Source: Enterococcus mundtii (lineage in GTDB: Bacteria > Bacillota > Bacilli > Lactobacillales > Enterococcaceae). Taken from it: 64,000 bases of DNA. Every line of letters starts with the position of its first letter. Position 1 is the stretch's first letter. Of this stretch, positions 36,322-47,372 are shown in pieces. A program made the translations under genes and the position numbers. The stretch covers positions 1,276,001-1,340,000 of the forward strand of contig NZ_AP019810.1 in NCBI RefSeq assembly GCF_013394305.1, read 5' to 3'. A model generated the notes under the pieces. That model made no database searches. It was not told where the DNA came from and saw only the letters and a list, made by a program, of their open reading frames with translations.

Positions 36322-39300
36322 TTACTGCGCATGGAAATTCAAACGCATACTGTAGATTGGATTCAAGGGATCATCCAAGCCTTCAAAATCAAAGTTTTCA
36401 CCAACTGTGCCAAATAATGAGAAGGAGAAAGAAGCACTATGCCCTTCGATCGTTCCTAATTCTCTGCGGTTATTGAGGTTTTTTCCTGATGAGATCAACA
36501 TGACTTGATTGTCATTCAAATTGTTTTTTACCCCAAGATCGATTTCTGTTAGTTTTTCCGTAGCGGATTGACTAACGACCGAACTCACTGACACTTGGAC
36601 CGCTCGTTCCGCATTGTTTTGGATCTGATATGTTGGTGAGACGATACCATTGCTTTCTTTACTTTCTGCAAAGGATACGTTCACAGGAATCGTCACATCA
36701 ATGTACTCGGACGTATCTTCTAGAATCGTGACTTGACTGTTCAGTGTCCGAACATTGCCCGCTTGGTCTGTTAAGGTGATCGTTACACCATGATCGCCTA
36801 CCGCTAAATCCGCAAATGCGACATTATTTTCATACGCAACTTCGACTTGAATATCTGGTGACAATGACCAGTTATCCGTTGGATCCCCATCTAGAAATTC
36901 ACGAGCATCTGGTACTGTTTGTCCTTTTGTGAACACCAATGGATCTTTTAATGTTCCGTCGGGTGCTGTGGTATCTAGTATCCGTGGCATGATATTTTTA
37001 AAGACATATTCATTCCCAGCTTCATCGGTTGCTGTGAGATCCATGTAATAGGTATTGTATTCAGTATTCGGCTCTAAACTATACAAGGGATACTGACTTT
37101 TCAATTGAATATTTTCTAACTCTGACCAATTGTCCGCTAAATCATTGATCAAGGAACGCAACTCTTCTTGAGTAAAATCTCGATAACGATCGGCCTCAAA
37201 AACGGTCCAAGTTCCTTTGACGCTTCCTGTCGGCGCTTGCGTATCGATCACTCGATAGTTCACAGGATATTCCGTCTGATTGCCTCGGATATCTTGTAAA
37301 CGGACTTTTGCATCATAGACGGTCATCGAAGGTGCAACATTGACGATACTCACAATTTCTCCTAAATCATTCCGCAAAGAAAGATCGATTTGATCTGAGG
37401 CCGTCGTATTATCCAATGGGTCTTCAGTAAAGAACTGTAATAGATCGTCTCTCGTCAATTCATCTTTTCTTCGTGCTTGGAAATCGACAGGTTGGGTTAC
37501 GACATTTCCTGTCGGTCCTTCGTTGTCTCCTGCTTTGAATTTGACTTCGTGAGGACTTGACTGATTCCCATGTCCATCCGTCAACCGGATGTAACCGATA
37601 TATTCCTTGAATTCTAAATCATCTAACTCAAACTCGTTGCCTTCACTATCCACTAATTCAATGACAATATTCTGTGGCAATGTCCAGTTATCACTAGGAT
37701 CTCCATTTAAGAACTGCAACAAGTCTGTTCGTGAAAAAGTATTAGCTGTATGACTCGAAAAGTCGATGACTTCATTTTTAAAATTGGCTGTTGGAGCGGT
37801 AGTATCCACTATCCGTGTCATGGTATTTTTAAAGACATATTCATTCCCAGCTTCATCGGTTGCAGTGATGTCCGTCGGATGATATGAATTCGTTGAATTA
37901 GGAGATAAATCAAACAAGTGTCGGTGATTTTCTAACTGAATATTTTCTAACTCTGACCAATTGTCCGCTAAATTATTGATCAAGGAACGCAACTCTTCTT
38001 GAGTAAAATCTCGATAACGATCGGCCTCAAAAACGGTCCAAGTTCCTTTGACGCTTCCTGTCGGCGCTTGCGTATCGATCACTCGATAGTTCACAGGATA
38101 TTCCGTCTGATTGCCTCGGATATCTTGTAAACGGACTTTTGCATCATAGACGGTCATCGAAGGTGCGACATTGACGACACTCACAATTTCTCCTAAATCA
38201 TTCCGCAAAGAAAGATCGATTTGATCTGAGGCCGTCGTATTATCCAATGGATCTTCAGTAAAGAACTGTAATAGATCGTCTCTCGTCAATTCATCTTTTC
38301 TTCGTGCTTGGAAATCGACAGGTTGGGTTACGACATTTCCTGTCGGTCCTTCGTTATCTAGTGTAAATTTGACTTCTTGTAAGTTTGATTGATTTCCTCG
38401 CTCATCTTCTAAACGAATATAACCTGTCTGGATAGCATCTGATGATTCTAAATTTTGTAAGTTTATCACTGTACCATTTTCGTCAACGAGTTGAATAATG
38501 ATATTTTCTGGTAAGGTCCAGTTATCATCAAGATCATCATTTAAAAACTGCATGAGATCTGTTCGCGAAGGAATCTCTGTTGTCACTTCAGAAAGATCGA
38601 TTGTCTCTGTTTGTACTGTTCCTGTTGGGGCTAATGTATCAACAATAGAGATTCTTGTTGGTGAAACATAGCCAGCATTTAACGATTCATCCGTAATGGT
38701 AAAGCCAGTTTGATAAGATGTACCTGGTCTTAACTCGGATAAGTTCCGTTCATAAGTCACCTTTATGTTTTCTGGATATGTCCAATTATCACTAAGTGTA
38801 TTTATTGCGGATCGGAGCTCTTCTTGAGTGAAATCGCGATGTCGATTCGCTTGAATGGACGTCCACGTCGTTTTTGCTGTTCCAGTAGGAGCTTCGGTAT
38901 CTACGACTGTTGCGTTTGTCCAAAATTGTGTAGGACCTGCGGTCGAATTGTTATTTTGAAGATACACTGGTATTCTATTACTGTAACCAGGATACCAGCC
39001 GCCTCCCAAACTAACCGTGGAATAACTCCAACTACCTGTACTCGGTAATGTATGGAACCAGCCTTGAATGACTGATTGAGGAAGACTCTGACTTCTCGTC
39101 GCCTGAACAGTCACATTTTCATAAACACCCACTGAAGCAACCGGATTGATAGTCAAGTGTCCAATTGTTTCCCCTGTATAATTGAGCTCCATCACTTTCC
39201 TTGGTGTAGCAATATTCGGAAACTGCGTTGCGACAACCGTTGAACCTAGCGCTACATTTCCACGAATATCTAATGATATCGCTGTATTCCCTGTTTGTGT

Positions 39301-40005
39301 TCGTGTAACTGTGAAATTGATGGTTGCAGTATAGTTAGTATTCTTTATCACTGTTGCAGAAACCTCAATAGCTGAATTACTTGATACTATATTATTCAAA
39401 TTATAAGTATTTTGGTGGGTCGAATGATTGCCGTAGTACATCTGTGTGTAAAATTCGTCCGGCATTCCTGCAGGACTGTCAGTCGCAATTGACGAAATCC
39501 ATCCATTACTGCCGTTGATTCTTTCAACTAAAGAGTGAGTCGGTACAGTAACTGCGAATGTTGTGGATGAACCTGCAGCTGTATTTAAATCGATTGTTCG
39601 ATTAATTGCATTTTGTAAGATATTTTCTAGATATGAACTTCTACCGTGATTAGTCAACTCTCTAACATTTTCTGTAGACAAATTCAATCGCCCCAAATAG
39701 CCAGATAAAAGACTTTCATCAAGTGGAGGCACTGCTTGTGGTTCCACTGTCTCTAGGGACTCCTCTGTCACTTCTGCTTGTGGTTCAGGTTCCTTCGGTA
39801 CTTCTGGTAGCTCTTCGTGAATCATTGATTCTTGTTCTTCGACCATTTCGGTTGTTGCTCCAGACAAGTCGCTTTCTGGTTGTTCTTGTGTAATCTCTGC
39901 ACTAGCTGTCGGTTCATTTTCTATAGCCATTACTACTGAAGGCATCAACACATGTTGAAACAACAGAAACGATGCAGCGATAATCCTTATTTTTTTTGCT
40001 TTCAA
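36322..40005 (-). CDS. Large secreted repeat protein
   Basis: A 1,227-residue predicted secreted protein. TTG 40005 is preferred as start because GAGAGGAG lies eight bases upstream and the product then begins with a clean signal peptide (MKAKKIRIIAASFLLF ... VVMA). A low-complexity Glu/Pro/Thr stretch of about 80 residues follows. After an N-terminal domain come alternating modules marked by APTG, FTQEELRSxIN.LxDNW and RTDLxQFLNxDxxDNWTLP. The C-terminal 130 residues form a separate beta-rich domain. No LPXTG anchor, LysM or GW motif is visible. I do not recognise the family; an adhesin or cell-wall-associated role is inference. Confidence 0.78.
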   Translation of the reverse strand: MKAKKIRIIAASFLLFQHVLMPSVVMAIENEPTASAEITQEQPESDLSGATTEMVEEQESMIHEELPEVPKEPEPQAEVTEESLETVEPQAVPPLDESLLSGYLGRLNLSTENVRELTNHGRSSYLENILQNAINRTIDLNTAAGSSTTFAVTVPTHSLVERINGSNGWISSIATDSPAGMPDEFYTQMYYGNHSTHQNTYNLNNIVSSNSAIEVSATVIKNTNYTATINFTVTRTQTGNTAISLDIRGNVALGSTVVATQFPNIATPRKVMELNYTGETIGHLTINPVASVGVYENVTVQATRSQSLPQSVIQGWFHTLPSTGSWSYSTVSLGGGWYPGYSNRIPVYLQNNNSTAGPTQFWTNATVVDTEAPTGTAKTTWTSIQANRHRDFTQEELRSAINTLSDNWTYPENIKVTYERNLSELRPGTSYQTGFTITDESLNAGYVSPTRISIVDTLAPTGTVQTETIDLSEVTTEIPSRTDLMQFLNDDLDDNWTLPENIIIQLVDENGTVINLQNLESSDAIQTGYIRLEDERGNQSNLQEVKFTLDNEGPTGNVVTQPVDFQARRKDELTRDDLLQFFTEDPLDNTTASDQIDLSLRNDLGEIVSVVNVAPSMTVYDAKVRLQDIRGNQTEYPVNYRVIDTQAPTGSVKGTWTVFEADRYRDFTQEELRSLINNLADNWSELENIQLENHRHLFDLSPNSTNSYHPTDITATDEAGNEYVFKNTMTRIVDTTAPTANFKNEVIDFSSHTANTFSRTDLLQFLNGDPSDNWTLPQNIVIELVDSEGNEFELDDLEFKEYIGYIRLTDGHGNQSSPHEVKFKAGDNEGPTGNVVTQPVDFQARRKDELTRDDLLQFFTEDPLDNTTASDQIDLSLRNDLGEIVSIVNVAPSMTVYDAKVRLQDIRGNQTEYPVNYRVIDTQAPTGSVKGTWTVFEADRYRDFTQEELRSLINDLADNWSELENIQLKSQYPLYSLEPNTEYNTYYMDLTATDEAGNEYVFKNIMPRILDTTAPDGTLKDPLVFTKGQTVPDAREFLDGDPTDNWSLSPDIQVEVAYENNVAFADLAVGDHGVTITLTDQAGNVRTLNSQVTILEDTSEYIDVTIPVNVSFAESKESNGIVSPTYQIQNNAERAVQVSVSSVVSQSATEKLTEIDLGVKNNLNDNQVMLISSGKNLNNRRELGTIEGHSASFSFSLFGTVGENFDFEGLDDPLNPIYSMRLNFHAQ
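37105..37527. repeat. Intragenic direct repeat, copy 1
   Basis: Nearly identical to 37936-38358 (offset 831 bp, 277 codons). Only scattered substitutions differ, which indicates recent duplication or gene conversion inside the surface protein gene. Confidence 0.88.
37936..38358. repeat. Intragenic direct repeat, copy 2
   Basis: Second copy of 37105-37527. Encodes the same module from NIQLxxx upstream through QAPTGSVKGTWTVFEADRYR and the RRKDELTRDDLLQFFTEDP region. Confidence 0.88.
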
Positions 40006-40493
40006 AGTTTCTCTCCTCTCTCTTATTTTTTGACAATACATTTCATCATCGATCTTTTTGGATAAAAAGAACATTATAAATAATCGTCTAAAACAAACTG
40101 CTTGATTATAAATTCTCTGCAAAGTACAGCTGTAGAAAAAGATATGTAGTTAGCTAAGGCCCCCTTCACAAAAAATATTGCTAGCAAAAGCAAGATCATT
40201 TATATGAAATCAATCATCCACTCCTCTCTACAAAGTAAAAAAATATACACATCCTATAGACATTATCTATAATTTTAAAATACTAATAAAATCTTTTTTT
40301 ACCGTTAGCAAGGTAAAAAAACATCCTACACATGAACTTCAGTTGATAACTATTTTTTTGACTTTACCTTTTCTTATTCTACACTAGATAGTTACTATTC
40401 CTTGAACAAAAAGGGATAACTATTACATAGAGTAAAAATATGAAATCATCACTGATAATAAAATTTCCCTCCGATGGAAATTTATAAAAAAAA
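40006..40493. other. AT-rich upstream region of the surface protein gene
   Basis: About 490 bp without a convincing gene. A minus-strand TATAAT lies at 40073-40078, upstream of the preferred TTG start, and an imperfect inverted repeat based on ATAGTTA/TAACTAT is near 40387-40424. Nothing else can be supported. Confidence 0.45.
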
Positions 40494-40535
40494 CCACATT
40501 CTCATGAAATCCAAATGATTTCCATGAGAATGTGG
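40484..40535 (-). terminator. Terminator after leuS
   Basis: Perfect 13-bp stem (40494-40506 with 40523-40535), followed on the minus strand by eight or more T residues. Confidence 0.9.
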
Positions 40536-40572
40536 CATCTCGTTTTTATTTTTTTCTATTGGTATTTAATTG

Positions 40573-42987
40573 TTAATTTGCGACGATGTTGACTAATTTA
40601 TTGGGAACCACGATCACTTTTCTGATTGTTTTTCCTTCTAGTTGTTCGTTGATACTCTCATCGTCCATCGCTGTTTTTTCTAGTTCTTCTTTTGATAAGT
40701 CACGTGCGACACTGGCTTTTGCACGAACTTTTCCATTGATTTGGAAGACGACTTCTACTTCATCTTCAATCAAAGCAGTTTCATCATAAGTCGGCCATGG
40801 TGCATAAGAAAGATCTTGTTCATTGCCTAGGATCGCCCATAGCTCTTCACCGATATGTGGCGCGATCGGCGCAAGTAATTGTACGAATCCTTCAATATAT
40901 TCATAAGGTAAGGCATCGACTTTATATGCTTCATTGACAAAGACCATCAATTGAGAAATCGCTGTATTGAAATGTAGATTTTCGTAATCTTCTGTGACTT
41001 TTTTAACTGTTTGATGATATACTTTGTCCAGTTTACCGTCATTCAGTGTCGTGATGCGATCACGCATTTTATTATTTTCATCCACGATCAAACGCCAAAC
41101 ACGATCTAAGAATTTACGGCTACCCTCTAAGCCATTTTCACTCCAAGCAATCGATGCGTCTAATGGTCCCATGAACATTTCATAAAGACGTAACGTATCC
41201 GCACCATATGCTTCCACGACATCGTCAGGATTGACGACATTACCACGAGATTTAGACATTTTTTCGTTGTTTTCTCCAAGGATCATTCCTTGATTGAACA
41301 ATTTTTCAAAAGGCTCTTTTGTTGGTACCACGCCAATATCGTAAAGGAATTTATGCCAGAAGCGAGCATACAATAGGTGAAGTACCGCATGTTCTGCCCC
41401 ACCGATATAAATATCTACTGGTAACCATCGTTCTAGTTTTTCATAGTTAGCTAATTCTTTTTTATTATGTGGATCGATATAGCGTAGGTAATACCATGAG
41501 CTTCCTGCCCATTGTGGCATCGTATTCGTTTCACGACGGCCTTTTTTACCTGTTTCAGGATCAACGACATTGACCCACTCGTCAATGTTTGCTAATGGTG
41601 ACTCCCCTGTGCCACTTGGTTGGATATTGCTTGTTTTTGGTAAACGTAGTGGTAATTCTTCTTCTGCTACTGTTGTCACTGTGCCGTCTTCCCAATGGAT
41701 GATCGGGATTGGTTCTCCCCAATAACGTTGACGAGAAAATAACCAATCACGCAAGCGATAGCTGACTTCTTTTTTCCCAACGCCATGTTCTGCCAACCAT
41801 TGATTCATCGCCTCGATGGCTTCTTCTTTGTTCAATCCGTTCAAGAAATCAGAATTGATATGCACACCATCTTCTGTGTAGGCAGCTGTTGAAGTATCGC
41901 CACCTTCGATGACTGGTAAGATTTCTAGATCAAACGTTTGTGCAAACTCGTAATCACGTTCATCATGTGCCGGTACTGCCATGATCGCACCTGTTCCATA
42001 AGAAGCTAACACATAATCAGCGATCCAGATAGGGATTTCCTTGCCATTTACTGGGTTGATCGCATACGCCCCTGTAAATACGCCGGTTTTTTCTTTAGCA
42101 AGATCTGTTCGTTTCAGATCTGATTTTTTCGCTGTTTCTGCGATATACGCTTCGACTGCTTCTTTTTGTTCTGGAGTTGTGATCTCACGAACTAAGTCTA
42201 GCTCTGGTGCTAGCACAGAGTAGGTTGCTCCAAATAACGTATCTGGACGTGTAGTAAAGACCGTATATTCTTTATCTGTGCCCGCCACTTTAAACGTGAC
42301 ATTTGCTCCGACTGAACGTCCGATCCAATTACGTTGCATTTCTTTGATGCTTTCGGGCCAATCCACAAGCTCGAGGTCATCGATCAAACGATCTGCATAT
42401 GCGGTGATTTTCAGCATCCATTGACGCATTGGTTTGCGGATGACATCATAGCCACCACGTTCACTTTTGCCGTCGATCACTTCTTCGTTTGAGATTACTG
42501 TACCTAGTTCAGGTACCCAGTTCACTGCTACTTCTGCTTCATAGGCTAACCCTTTTTCATATAATTTAGTAAAGATCCATTGTGTCCATTTGTAGTACTC
42601 AGGGTCTGTTGTGTTGACTTCACGATTCCAATCGTAACTAAAACCAAGTGAATTGATTTGGCGACGGAAGGTTTCAATATTTTTTTGCGTAAATTCTGCA
42701 GGGTCATTCCCTGTATCCAATGCGTATTGTTCTGCTGGTAGTCCAAATGCATCCCACCCCATTGGATGTAACACGTTGAAACCTTGACTACGTTTGAAAC
42801 GTGCTAAGATATCTGTTGCAGTATAGCCTTCTGGATGCCCAACATGTAGACCTTGTCCTGATGGATATGGAAACATATCCAACGCATAGAATTTTGGTTT
42901 GCCTGGTTCATCATGCGTATTGAAGGTGTTATTTTTTGCCCAATATTTTTGCCATTTTTTTTCAATTTCTTTGTGATTATAGCTCAT
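40573..42987 (-). CDS. leuS: Leucyl-tRNA synthetase
   Basis: Charges tRNA-Leu in the cytoplasm. The 804-residue class I synthetase has the HIGH-type motif in [18 protein letters not shown], the CP1 editing domain including [18 protein letters not shown] and [15 protein letters not shown], and KMSKS in [17 protein letters not shown]. The length equals other enterococcal enzymes. A T-box leader precedes it and a strong terminator follows, so it is a single-gene unit regulated by leucine-tRNA charging. Confidence 0.96.
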   Translation of the reverse strand: MSYNHKEIEKKWQKYWAKNNTFNTHDEPGKPKFYALDMFPYPSGQGLHVGHPEGYTATDILARFKRSQGFNVLHPMGWDAFGLPAEQYALDTGNDPAEFTQKNIETFRRQINSLGFSYDWNREVNTTDPEYYKWTQWIFTKLYEKGLAYEAEVAVNWVPELGTVISNEEVIDGKSERGGYDVIRKPMRQWMLKITAYADRLIDDLELVDWPESIKEMQRNWIGRSVGANVTFKVAGTDKEYTVFTTRPDTLFGATYSVLAPELDLVREITTPEQKEAVEAYIAETAKKSDLKRTDLAKEKTGVFTGAYAINPVNGKEIPIWIADYVLASYGTGAIMAVPAHDERDYEFAQTFDLEILPVIEGGDTSTAAYTEDGVHINSDFLNGLNKEEAIEAMNQWLAEHGVGKKEVSYRLRDWLFSRQRYWGEPIPIIHWEDGTVTTVAEEELPLRLPKTSNIQPSGTGESPLANIDEWVNVVDPETGKKGRRETNTMPQWAGSSWYYLRYIDPHNKKELANYEKLERWLPVDIYIGGAEHAVLHLLYARFWHKFLYDIGVVPTKEPFEKLFNQGMILGENNEKMSKSRGNVVNPDDVVEAYGADTLRLYEMFMGPLDASIAWSENGLEGSRKFLDRVWRLIVDENNKMRDRITTLNDGKLDKVYHQTVKKVTEDYENLHFNTAISQLMVFVNEAYKVDALPYEYIEGFVQLLAPIAPHIGEELWAILGNEQDLSYAPWPTYDETALIEDEVEVVFQINGKVRAKASVARDLSKEELEKTAMDDESINEQLEGKTIRKVIVVPNKLVNIVAN

Positions 42988-43049
42988 CTTGAACCCCCTA
43001 TTTTGATGTAATGATCTGTTTTTCTTTTAGCATCTGGCCTTGAAAAACA

Positions 43050-43320
43050 AAAAAATCCTATAAAAAGATTGCTCTTTTTATAGGACGTAATCTACGTGGT
43101 ACCACCTAATTTTGCCTTACTAAACAAGGCCTTGAACGTTGTAACGGTCGTCACCGCCTCTGCTTACTGGGAGAACTGTTCAGCAGGTGCAACTCAAAGG
43201 CGAGTTCAAAAGCGTCCGTACACATTTTCACCAACCATGTGCTCTCTAAAACTTTCGACTTTTTACTACTTCCTTTTCAAACGTTGATCAACTAAATTTT
43301 TAGTAGCTTCATAGTAACAA
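43050..43320 (-). promoter_or_regulatory. T-box riboswitch of leuS
   Basis: The conserved T-box sequence AGGTGGTACCACG lies within 43086-43107 on the minus strand. It is followed by a terminator hairpin (43056-43067 with 43074-43085) and a T tract, 60-70 bp before leuS. Upstream are the GGTTGGTG stretch and an AGTA motif typical of stem I. A CTC triplet in TGAACTCGCC (43202-43204) is a candidate leucine specifier. Uncharged tRNA-Leu would stabilise the antiterminator. Confidence 0.88.
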
Positions 43321-43360
43321 ATATTATTGAATCAATCAACTATTATTTCAGTCAGATCGA

Positions 43361-45388
43361 TTATTTTGCAACGATCAAACTTTGTCCTGGGTAGATAAAG
43401 TTATTTTTGATGTTGTTCCACTCGATCAATTGCGCCATTGAGATGCCATGGCTATCAGCTACACCCCAAACGGATTCACCTGCTTTGACCGTGTAACGTT
43501 TGCCATCATTAGACGTAGGTGCTGCTGTTGTATTTCCTTTTTTCACGACCACTTTTTGGCCTGGATAAATGAAATTATTTTTGATATTGTTCCATTCAAT
43601 CAGTTGATCCATCGTGATGCCGTGTTTATCAGCTACACCCCAAACAGATTCACCTGCTTTGACCGTATAGATCGTATCACCAGACGTTGATGTGTTCGTT
43701 GCTGCTGACGTATTCGGTGTGCTTGGCGCAGCTGCCGGCGTTGTTGTCGGTGTAGATGTTGGTGCTGCTGTACTACCACCTTTTACGATCAGTTTTTGAC
43801 CTGGATAGATGAAGTTATTTTTGATATTGTTCCATTCGATCAATTGGTTCATCGAGATCCCATTTTTATTTGCGACGCTCCACACCGATTCACCTGCTTT
43901 GACCGTGTAGGTGCCTGATCCTTGGCTTGCTGTGTTTGAAGTCGTTGGCTTATTCGTCGTTGTTGAAGGTGCTGGACTCGTTGATACAGTGCTTGATGCG
44001 CCACCATTTGAAACAACCAACTGTTGTCCTGGGTAAATAAAGTTGTTCTTGATGTTGTTCCATTGGATCAACTGGGCCATTGAGATACCGTGGGCATGAG
44101 AGACACCCCAGACAGAATCACCTGCTTTGACCGTATATTTTGCACCAGAAACTGAAGCACCTGTACTTGGTGTTGATGGTGTTGATGGTGTTGTGCTTGG
44201 TGTCGATGGTGTATTTACAGAAGCAGACCCACCATTAGAAACGATCAAGCTTTGTCCTGGATAAACAAAATTATTCTTGATATTATTCCATTGAATCAAT
44301 TGTGCCATTGAGATGCCGTGAGCATTCGAGATACCCCAAACAGAGTCACCTGCTTTGACTGTATAACGCGTACCGGACGAATTGTTTGTTGTTGTTCCAG
44401 CAGAACTGCTACCTGCAGAAGCTGTATTGTTTCCTGAATTTGTTGTTGAAGATCCGCCAGCTGTACCACCTTTGATCGTCAATTTTTGTCCTGGATAAAC
44501 AAAATTATTTTTAATATTATTCCATTCAATCAATTGTGCCATTGAGATGCCATGAGCATTTGAGATGCCCCAAACAGAATCACCAGATTTTACTGTGTAC
44601 GTCGTTGAACCAGTAGTCGTACTTCCACCAGTATTTCCTGTATTCGTGCTTCCTGTATTTGTACTTCCTGTGTTACCTGTATTAATCGTATTGCCGCCGC
44701 CAGTCGTCGCACCACCGCCTGCATTTCCAGTTGCTGGTGTGTCATATTTAGTCAAGCCATACGTCATGATAAGATTGTTTAATTTTGTTGCATAACTTGG
44801 GTCCGTCGCATAGCGTCCTGTCAAATGGGCAGTAGCATCCATATAAGAACGAGTATTACTCTTCCAAGCACCTGCATAGTAGTAGCCATTACCAAATGAA
44901 GTATTTCTAAGTACATAGGCATTGTCACTAAAAGACTCTGCGAAAGAAGGATATTGACGGAAAGGTTCTTTTTTCGTCACCCATTGGTTGTTCAAGAATT
45001 CAAGCGTGTCCATATAAACAGTTTGTCCTTGGTAGCTTCCTTTGATCCCAAATAAGTTATGATACGGTGCACGTGATAATGTACTGCCACCCCAACCACT
45101 TTCGACGACTGCTTGAGCGATCATTACTGAAGCATACAAATCATTCGCGTTTGCGATTGGTTGTGCAAATGTTGCAATTTCTGTGATAAATGCAGCGGTA
45201 TTGATCCGAGAGTTCATTTGGATCGGTGTTTCATCCGCATTGACAGCGACTGATTGTAATACTGGTGCTACAGCTGAACAGCCCACCATTGCGGTTCCGA
45301 CGATTGCCGCACTTCGCTTTGCTTTACGGTAACGCTTTGCTTGTTCCAGACGTCTGCGCTCTTTTCGTCCTACTAATTCCTTTTGCAT
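43361..45388 (-). CDS. Autolysin: GH73 glucosaminidase with six LysM repeats (Mur-2-like)
   Basis: A 675-residue secreted peptidoglycan hydrolase. A basic 30-residue N-terminus leads into a signal peptide. The GH73 domain (about residues 55-215) contains [15 protein letters not shown] with the catalytic Glu and [13 protein letters not shown]. Six LysM domains follow, each with YTVKxGxSVW...[17 protein letters not shown], separated by Ser/Thr/Gly/Asn/Pro linkers. Composition and size match E. hirae muramidase-2, a family shown to have N-acetylglucosaminidase activity. It should act in septum cleavage or wall turnover. Confidence 0.92.
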   Translation of the reverse strand: MQKELVGRKERRRLEQAKRYRKAKRSAAIVGTAMVGCSAVAPVLQSVAVNADETPIQMNSRINTAAFITEIATFAQPIANANDLYASVMIAQAVVESGWGGSTLSRAPYHNLFGIKGSYQGQTVYMDTLEFLNNQWVTKKEPFRQYPSFAESFSDNAYVLRNTSFGNGYYYAGAWKSNTRSYMDATAHLTGRYATDPSYATKLNNLIMTYGLTKYDTPATGNAGGGATTGGGNTINTGNTGSTNTGSTNTGNTGGSTTTGSTTYTVKSGDSVWGISNAHGISMAQLIEWNNIKNNFVYPGQKLTIKGGTAGGSSTTNSGNNTASAGSSSAGTTTNNSSGTRYTVKAGDSVWGISNAHGISMAQLIQWNNIKNNFVYPGQSLIVSNGGSASVNTPSTPSTTPSTPSTPSTGASVSGAKYTVKAGDSVWGVSHAHGISMAQLIQWNNIKNNFIYPGQQLVVSNGGASSTVSTSPAPSTTTNKPTTSNTASQGSGTYTVKAGESVWSVANKNGISMNQLIEWNNIKNNFIYPGQKLIVKGGSTAAPTSTPTTTPAAAPSTPNTSAATNTSTSGDTIYTVKAGESVWGVADKHGITMDQLIEWNNIKNNFIYPGQKVVVKKGNTTAAPTSNDGKRYTVKAGESVWGVADSHGISMAQLIEWNNIKNNFIYPGQSLIVAK
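43480..44620. repeat. LysM-coding repeat array (six units)
   Basis: Six LysM units of about 45 codons with near-identical cores, alternating with low-complexity linkers of 25-40 codons. Such arrays recombine easily, and repeat number varies among enterococcal homologues. Confidence 0.75.
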
Positions 45389-45753
45389 ATACTATCCCCC
45401 ATATTTAATTACTTTTATCTAGCCTTATCAATAATTATAACTTCTCTTAATATTTATTAAAAGTTATTTAAGACTATTACGTTGTTTTGTAATCTTTATG
45501 TAATCTTTCGTAATTTTTTGATTTGACGCTTTTGTTAACCCTTTAATCAAACGATTCCGAGTTATTAAATTATATATGACCACCTATTTTTTAAATTAAA
45601 TATGTCGGTTATATTACTTGAGGGTTGCTATTACATTACAACTTGCATAACAATATATTTTTATTCATTGATCCAAGTGAACAGGAATAGAAAACTCTTG
45701 TTTTTCGTTTTTATAATAAATGCTATAATGATTGAGCATGAAGGAGGAGTTAA
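45389..45753. other. Divergent promoter region between autolysin and PAP2 operon
   Basis: AT-rich spacer without genes. Minus-strand TATAAT at 45434-45439 may serve the autolysin. Plus-strand extended -10 TGCTATAAT (hexamer 45724-45729) serves the PAP2 operon. Confidence 0.5.
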
Positions 45754-46410
45754 ATGAAAAATAAAAGAATCTTCCAAATCTCAGCCGCAAGTTGCTTCTT
45801 GCTTTTTCTAGCGTTGAGTCTACTTGTCTTATTTCGTGTGGATCTATTGTCTAGTTTTGACCAAACGCTGACCCATTGGATTCGTATTCCTTATCCTGAT
45901 TGGAATCCATTTCAGCGGTTGATCACGACATTGGGAAATGCAATAACTGTCATTTTAGTATTTGGATTAGTTGCTCTTTGGTTATGGTTCAAGAAAAAAA
46001 GAAAAGAACTTTATTGGTTTACCCTCAATTTTGTGCTAATTGCTGGGATCTTAAATCCACTGATCAAGCTTTTAGTGATGCGTGACCGTCCAAGTCTTCA
46101 ACATTTAGTTGTCGAAACGACGTATAGTTTTCCCAGCGGACATGCCGCAACGAGTATGATCTTGTATGGCACACTGATTTTTTTGATGCCATCCTTGATC
46201 AAGACGAGAGAATGGGCATGGATGATCCAAGTATTGTTAGGTTTACTGATTCTGAGTATTGGTGCTAGTCGTGTCTATCTGGGTGTCCATTATCCTAGTG
46301 ATATCCTCGGTGGTTATAGCTTGAGCCTGTTTTGGTTATGCTTGACTTATCCTTGGTATATCCAACAACGCTTGCCATTTACACAATCAAATAGGAAGAG
46401 GGGATTTTAA
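45754..46410 (+). CDS. PAP2-family membrane phosphatase
   Basis: A 218-residue membrane protein with about six helices and all three phosphatase motifs: KLLVMRDRP, FPSGHAATS and SRVYLGVHYPSD. PAP2 members of this size dephosphorylate undecaprenyl pyrophosphate or phosphatidylglycerophosphate; the sequence does not decide which. AAGGAGGAG precedes the ATG. The stop overlaps the next start by one base, so it leads an operon with two tRNA-modification-type genes. Confidence 0.88.
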   Translation: MKNKRIFQISAASCFLLFLALSLLVLFRVDLLSSFDQTLTHWIRIPYPDWNPFQRLITTLGNAITVILVFGLVALWLWFKKKRKELYWFTLNFVLIAGILNPLIKLLVMRDRPSLQHLVVETTYSFPSGHAATSMILYGTLIFLMPSLIKTREWAWMIQVLLGLLILSIGASRVYLGVHYPSDILGGYSLSLFWLCLTYPWYIQQRLPFTQSNRKRGF

Positions 46411-47372
46411 TGGAATTTCCTTATGCTGAAGGAAATAAACGTTACCATTCTTGGAATTATGCGTTACGCCATGAATTTGGTGGAAAAATTTTTAAAGTAC
46501 CGATCGATGGTGGCTTTGATTGTCCCAATCGTGACGGAACAGTTGCCCACGGTGGTTGTACCTTTTGTAGTGTTTCTGGCTCTGGTGATATGATCGTTGC
46601 TCCTGAGGAGCCACTACCGATCCAGTTTCAAAAAGAAATCGATATGATGCACAAAAAATGGCCACAAGTGAATCAATACATCGTTTACTTTCAAAATTTC
46701 ACGAATACCCATGCGCCTGTCGAAATCATTCGTGAACGATTTGAACAGGTCATCAACCTACCAGGTGTCGTTGGTTTATCAATTGGTACCAGACCAGATT
46801 GCTTACCTGATGAAGTCGTGGATTACTTAGCTGAATTGAATCAACGTTTATACTTATGGGTAGAATTAGGCTTACAAACGACTTATGAAGAAACCTCTGT
46901 CCTGATCAATCGGGCACATGATTATCAAACATATCTAGACGGTGTTGCGAAATTACGGAAGCACGACATACGTGTATGTACGCATCTGATCAACGGATTG
47001 CCAGGAGAATCATTGGATATGATGCGGGAAAATGTTCGTCGCACGATCTTAGATTCTGATATCCAAGGAATCAAACTACATTTGATGCACTTGATGCGTA
47101 AAACAAAGATGTTACGTGACTATCACGAGGGCAGACTGCAATTGATGAGTCGAGCCGATTATGTATCTGTCATTTGTGACCAATTAGAAATGATCCCACA
47201 AGAGATCATCATCCATCGTTTAACTGGTGATGCGCCTTGGGATTCATTGGTCGGGCCAATGTGGAGTTTGAAAAAATGGGAAGTCTTGAATGCGATCGAT
47301 GAAGAAATGATTCGTCGCAATAGTTATCAAGGAAAGTACAATATTCGAGAAGGAGTCAAAAGCGGATGTTGA
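46410..47372 (+). CDS. TIGR01212-family radical SAM protein (YtqA-like)
   Basis: A 320-residue radical SAM enzyme. The iron-sulfur cysteines lie in FDCPNRDGTVAHGGCTFCS, close to the N-terminus, a family-specific arrangement. B. subtilis YtqA, recently linked to a step converting cmnm5s2U toward nm5s2U at the tRNA wobble position (MnmL), belongs here. Overlap with a YtqB/MnmM-like methyltransferase gene supports that role. Confidence in the family is high, in the reaction moderate. Confidence 0.87.
   Translation: MEFPYAEGNKRYHSWNYALRHEFGGKIFKVPIDGGFDCPNRDGTVAHGGCTFCSVSGSGDMIVAPEEPLPIQFQKEIDMMHKKWPQVNQYIVYFQNFTNTHAPVEIIRERFEQVINLPGVVGLSIGTRPDCLPDEVVDYLAELNQRLYLWVELGLQTTYEETSVLINRAHDYQTYLDGVAKLRKHDIRVCTHLINGLPGESLDMMRENVRRTILDSDIQGIKLHLMHLMRKTKMLRDYHEGRLQLMSRADYVSVICDQLEMIPQEIIIHRLTGDAPWDSLVGPMWSLKKWEVLNAIDEEMIRRNSYQGKYNIREGVKSGC

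Noticed and set aside
36322-40005. LPXTG-anchored adhesin
   Set aside because: The C-terminus ends in a beta-type domain (SMRLNFHAQ) without LPXTG, hydrophobic segment or basic tail.
43096-43287. 63-residue plus-strand ORF upstream of leuS
   Set aside because: It lies entirely within the antisense strand of the T-box leader.
43480-44620. Possible CRISPR or intergenic repeat array
   Set aside because: The regular spacing is that of LysM-coding repeats within one open reading frame.
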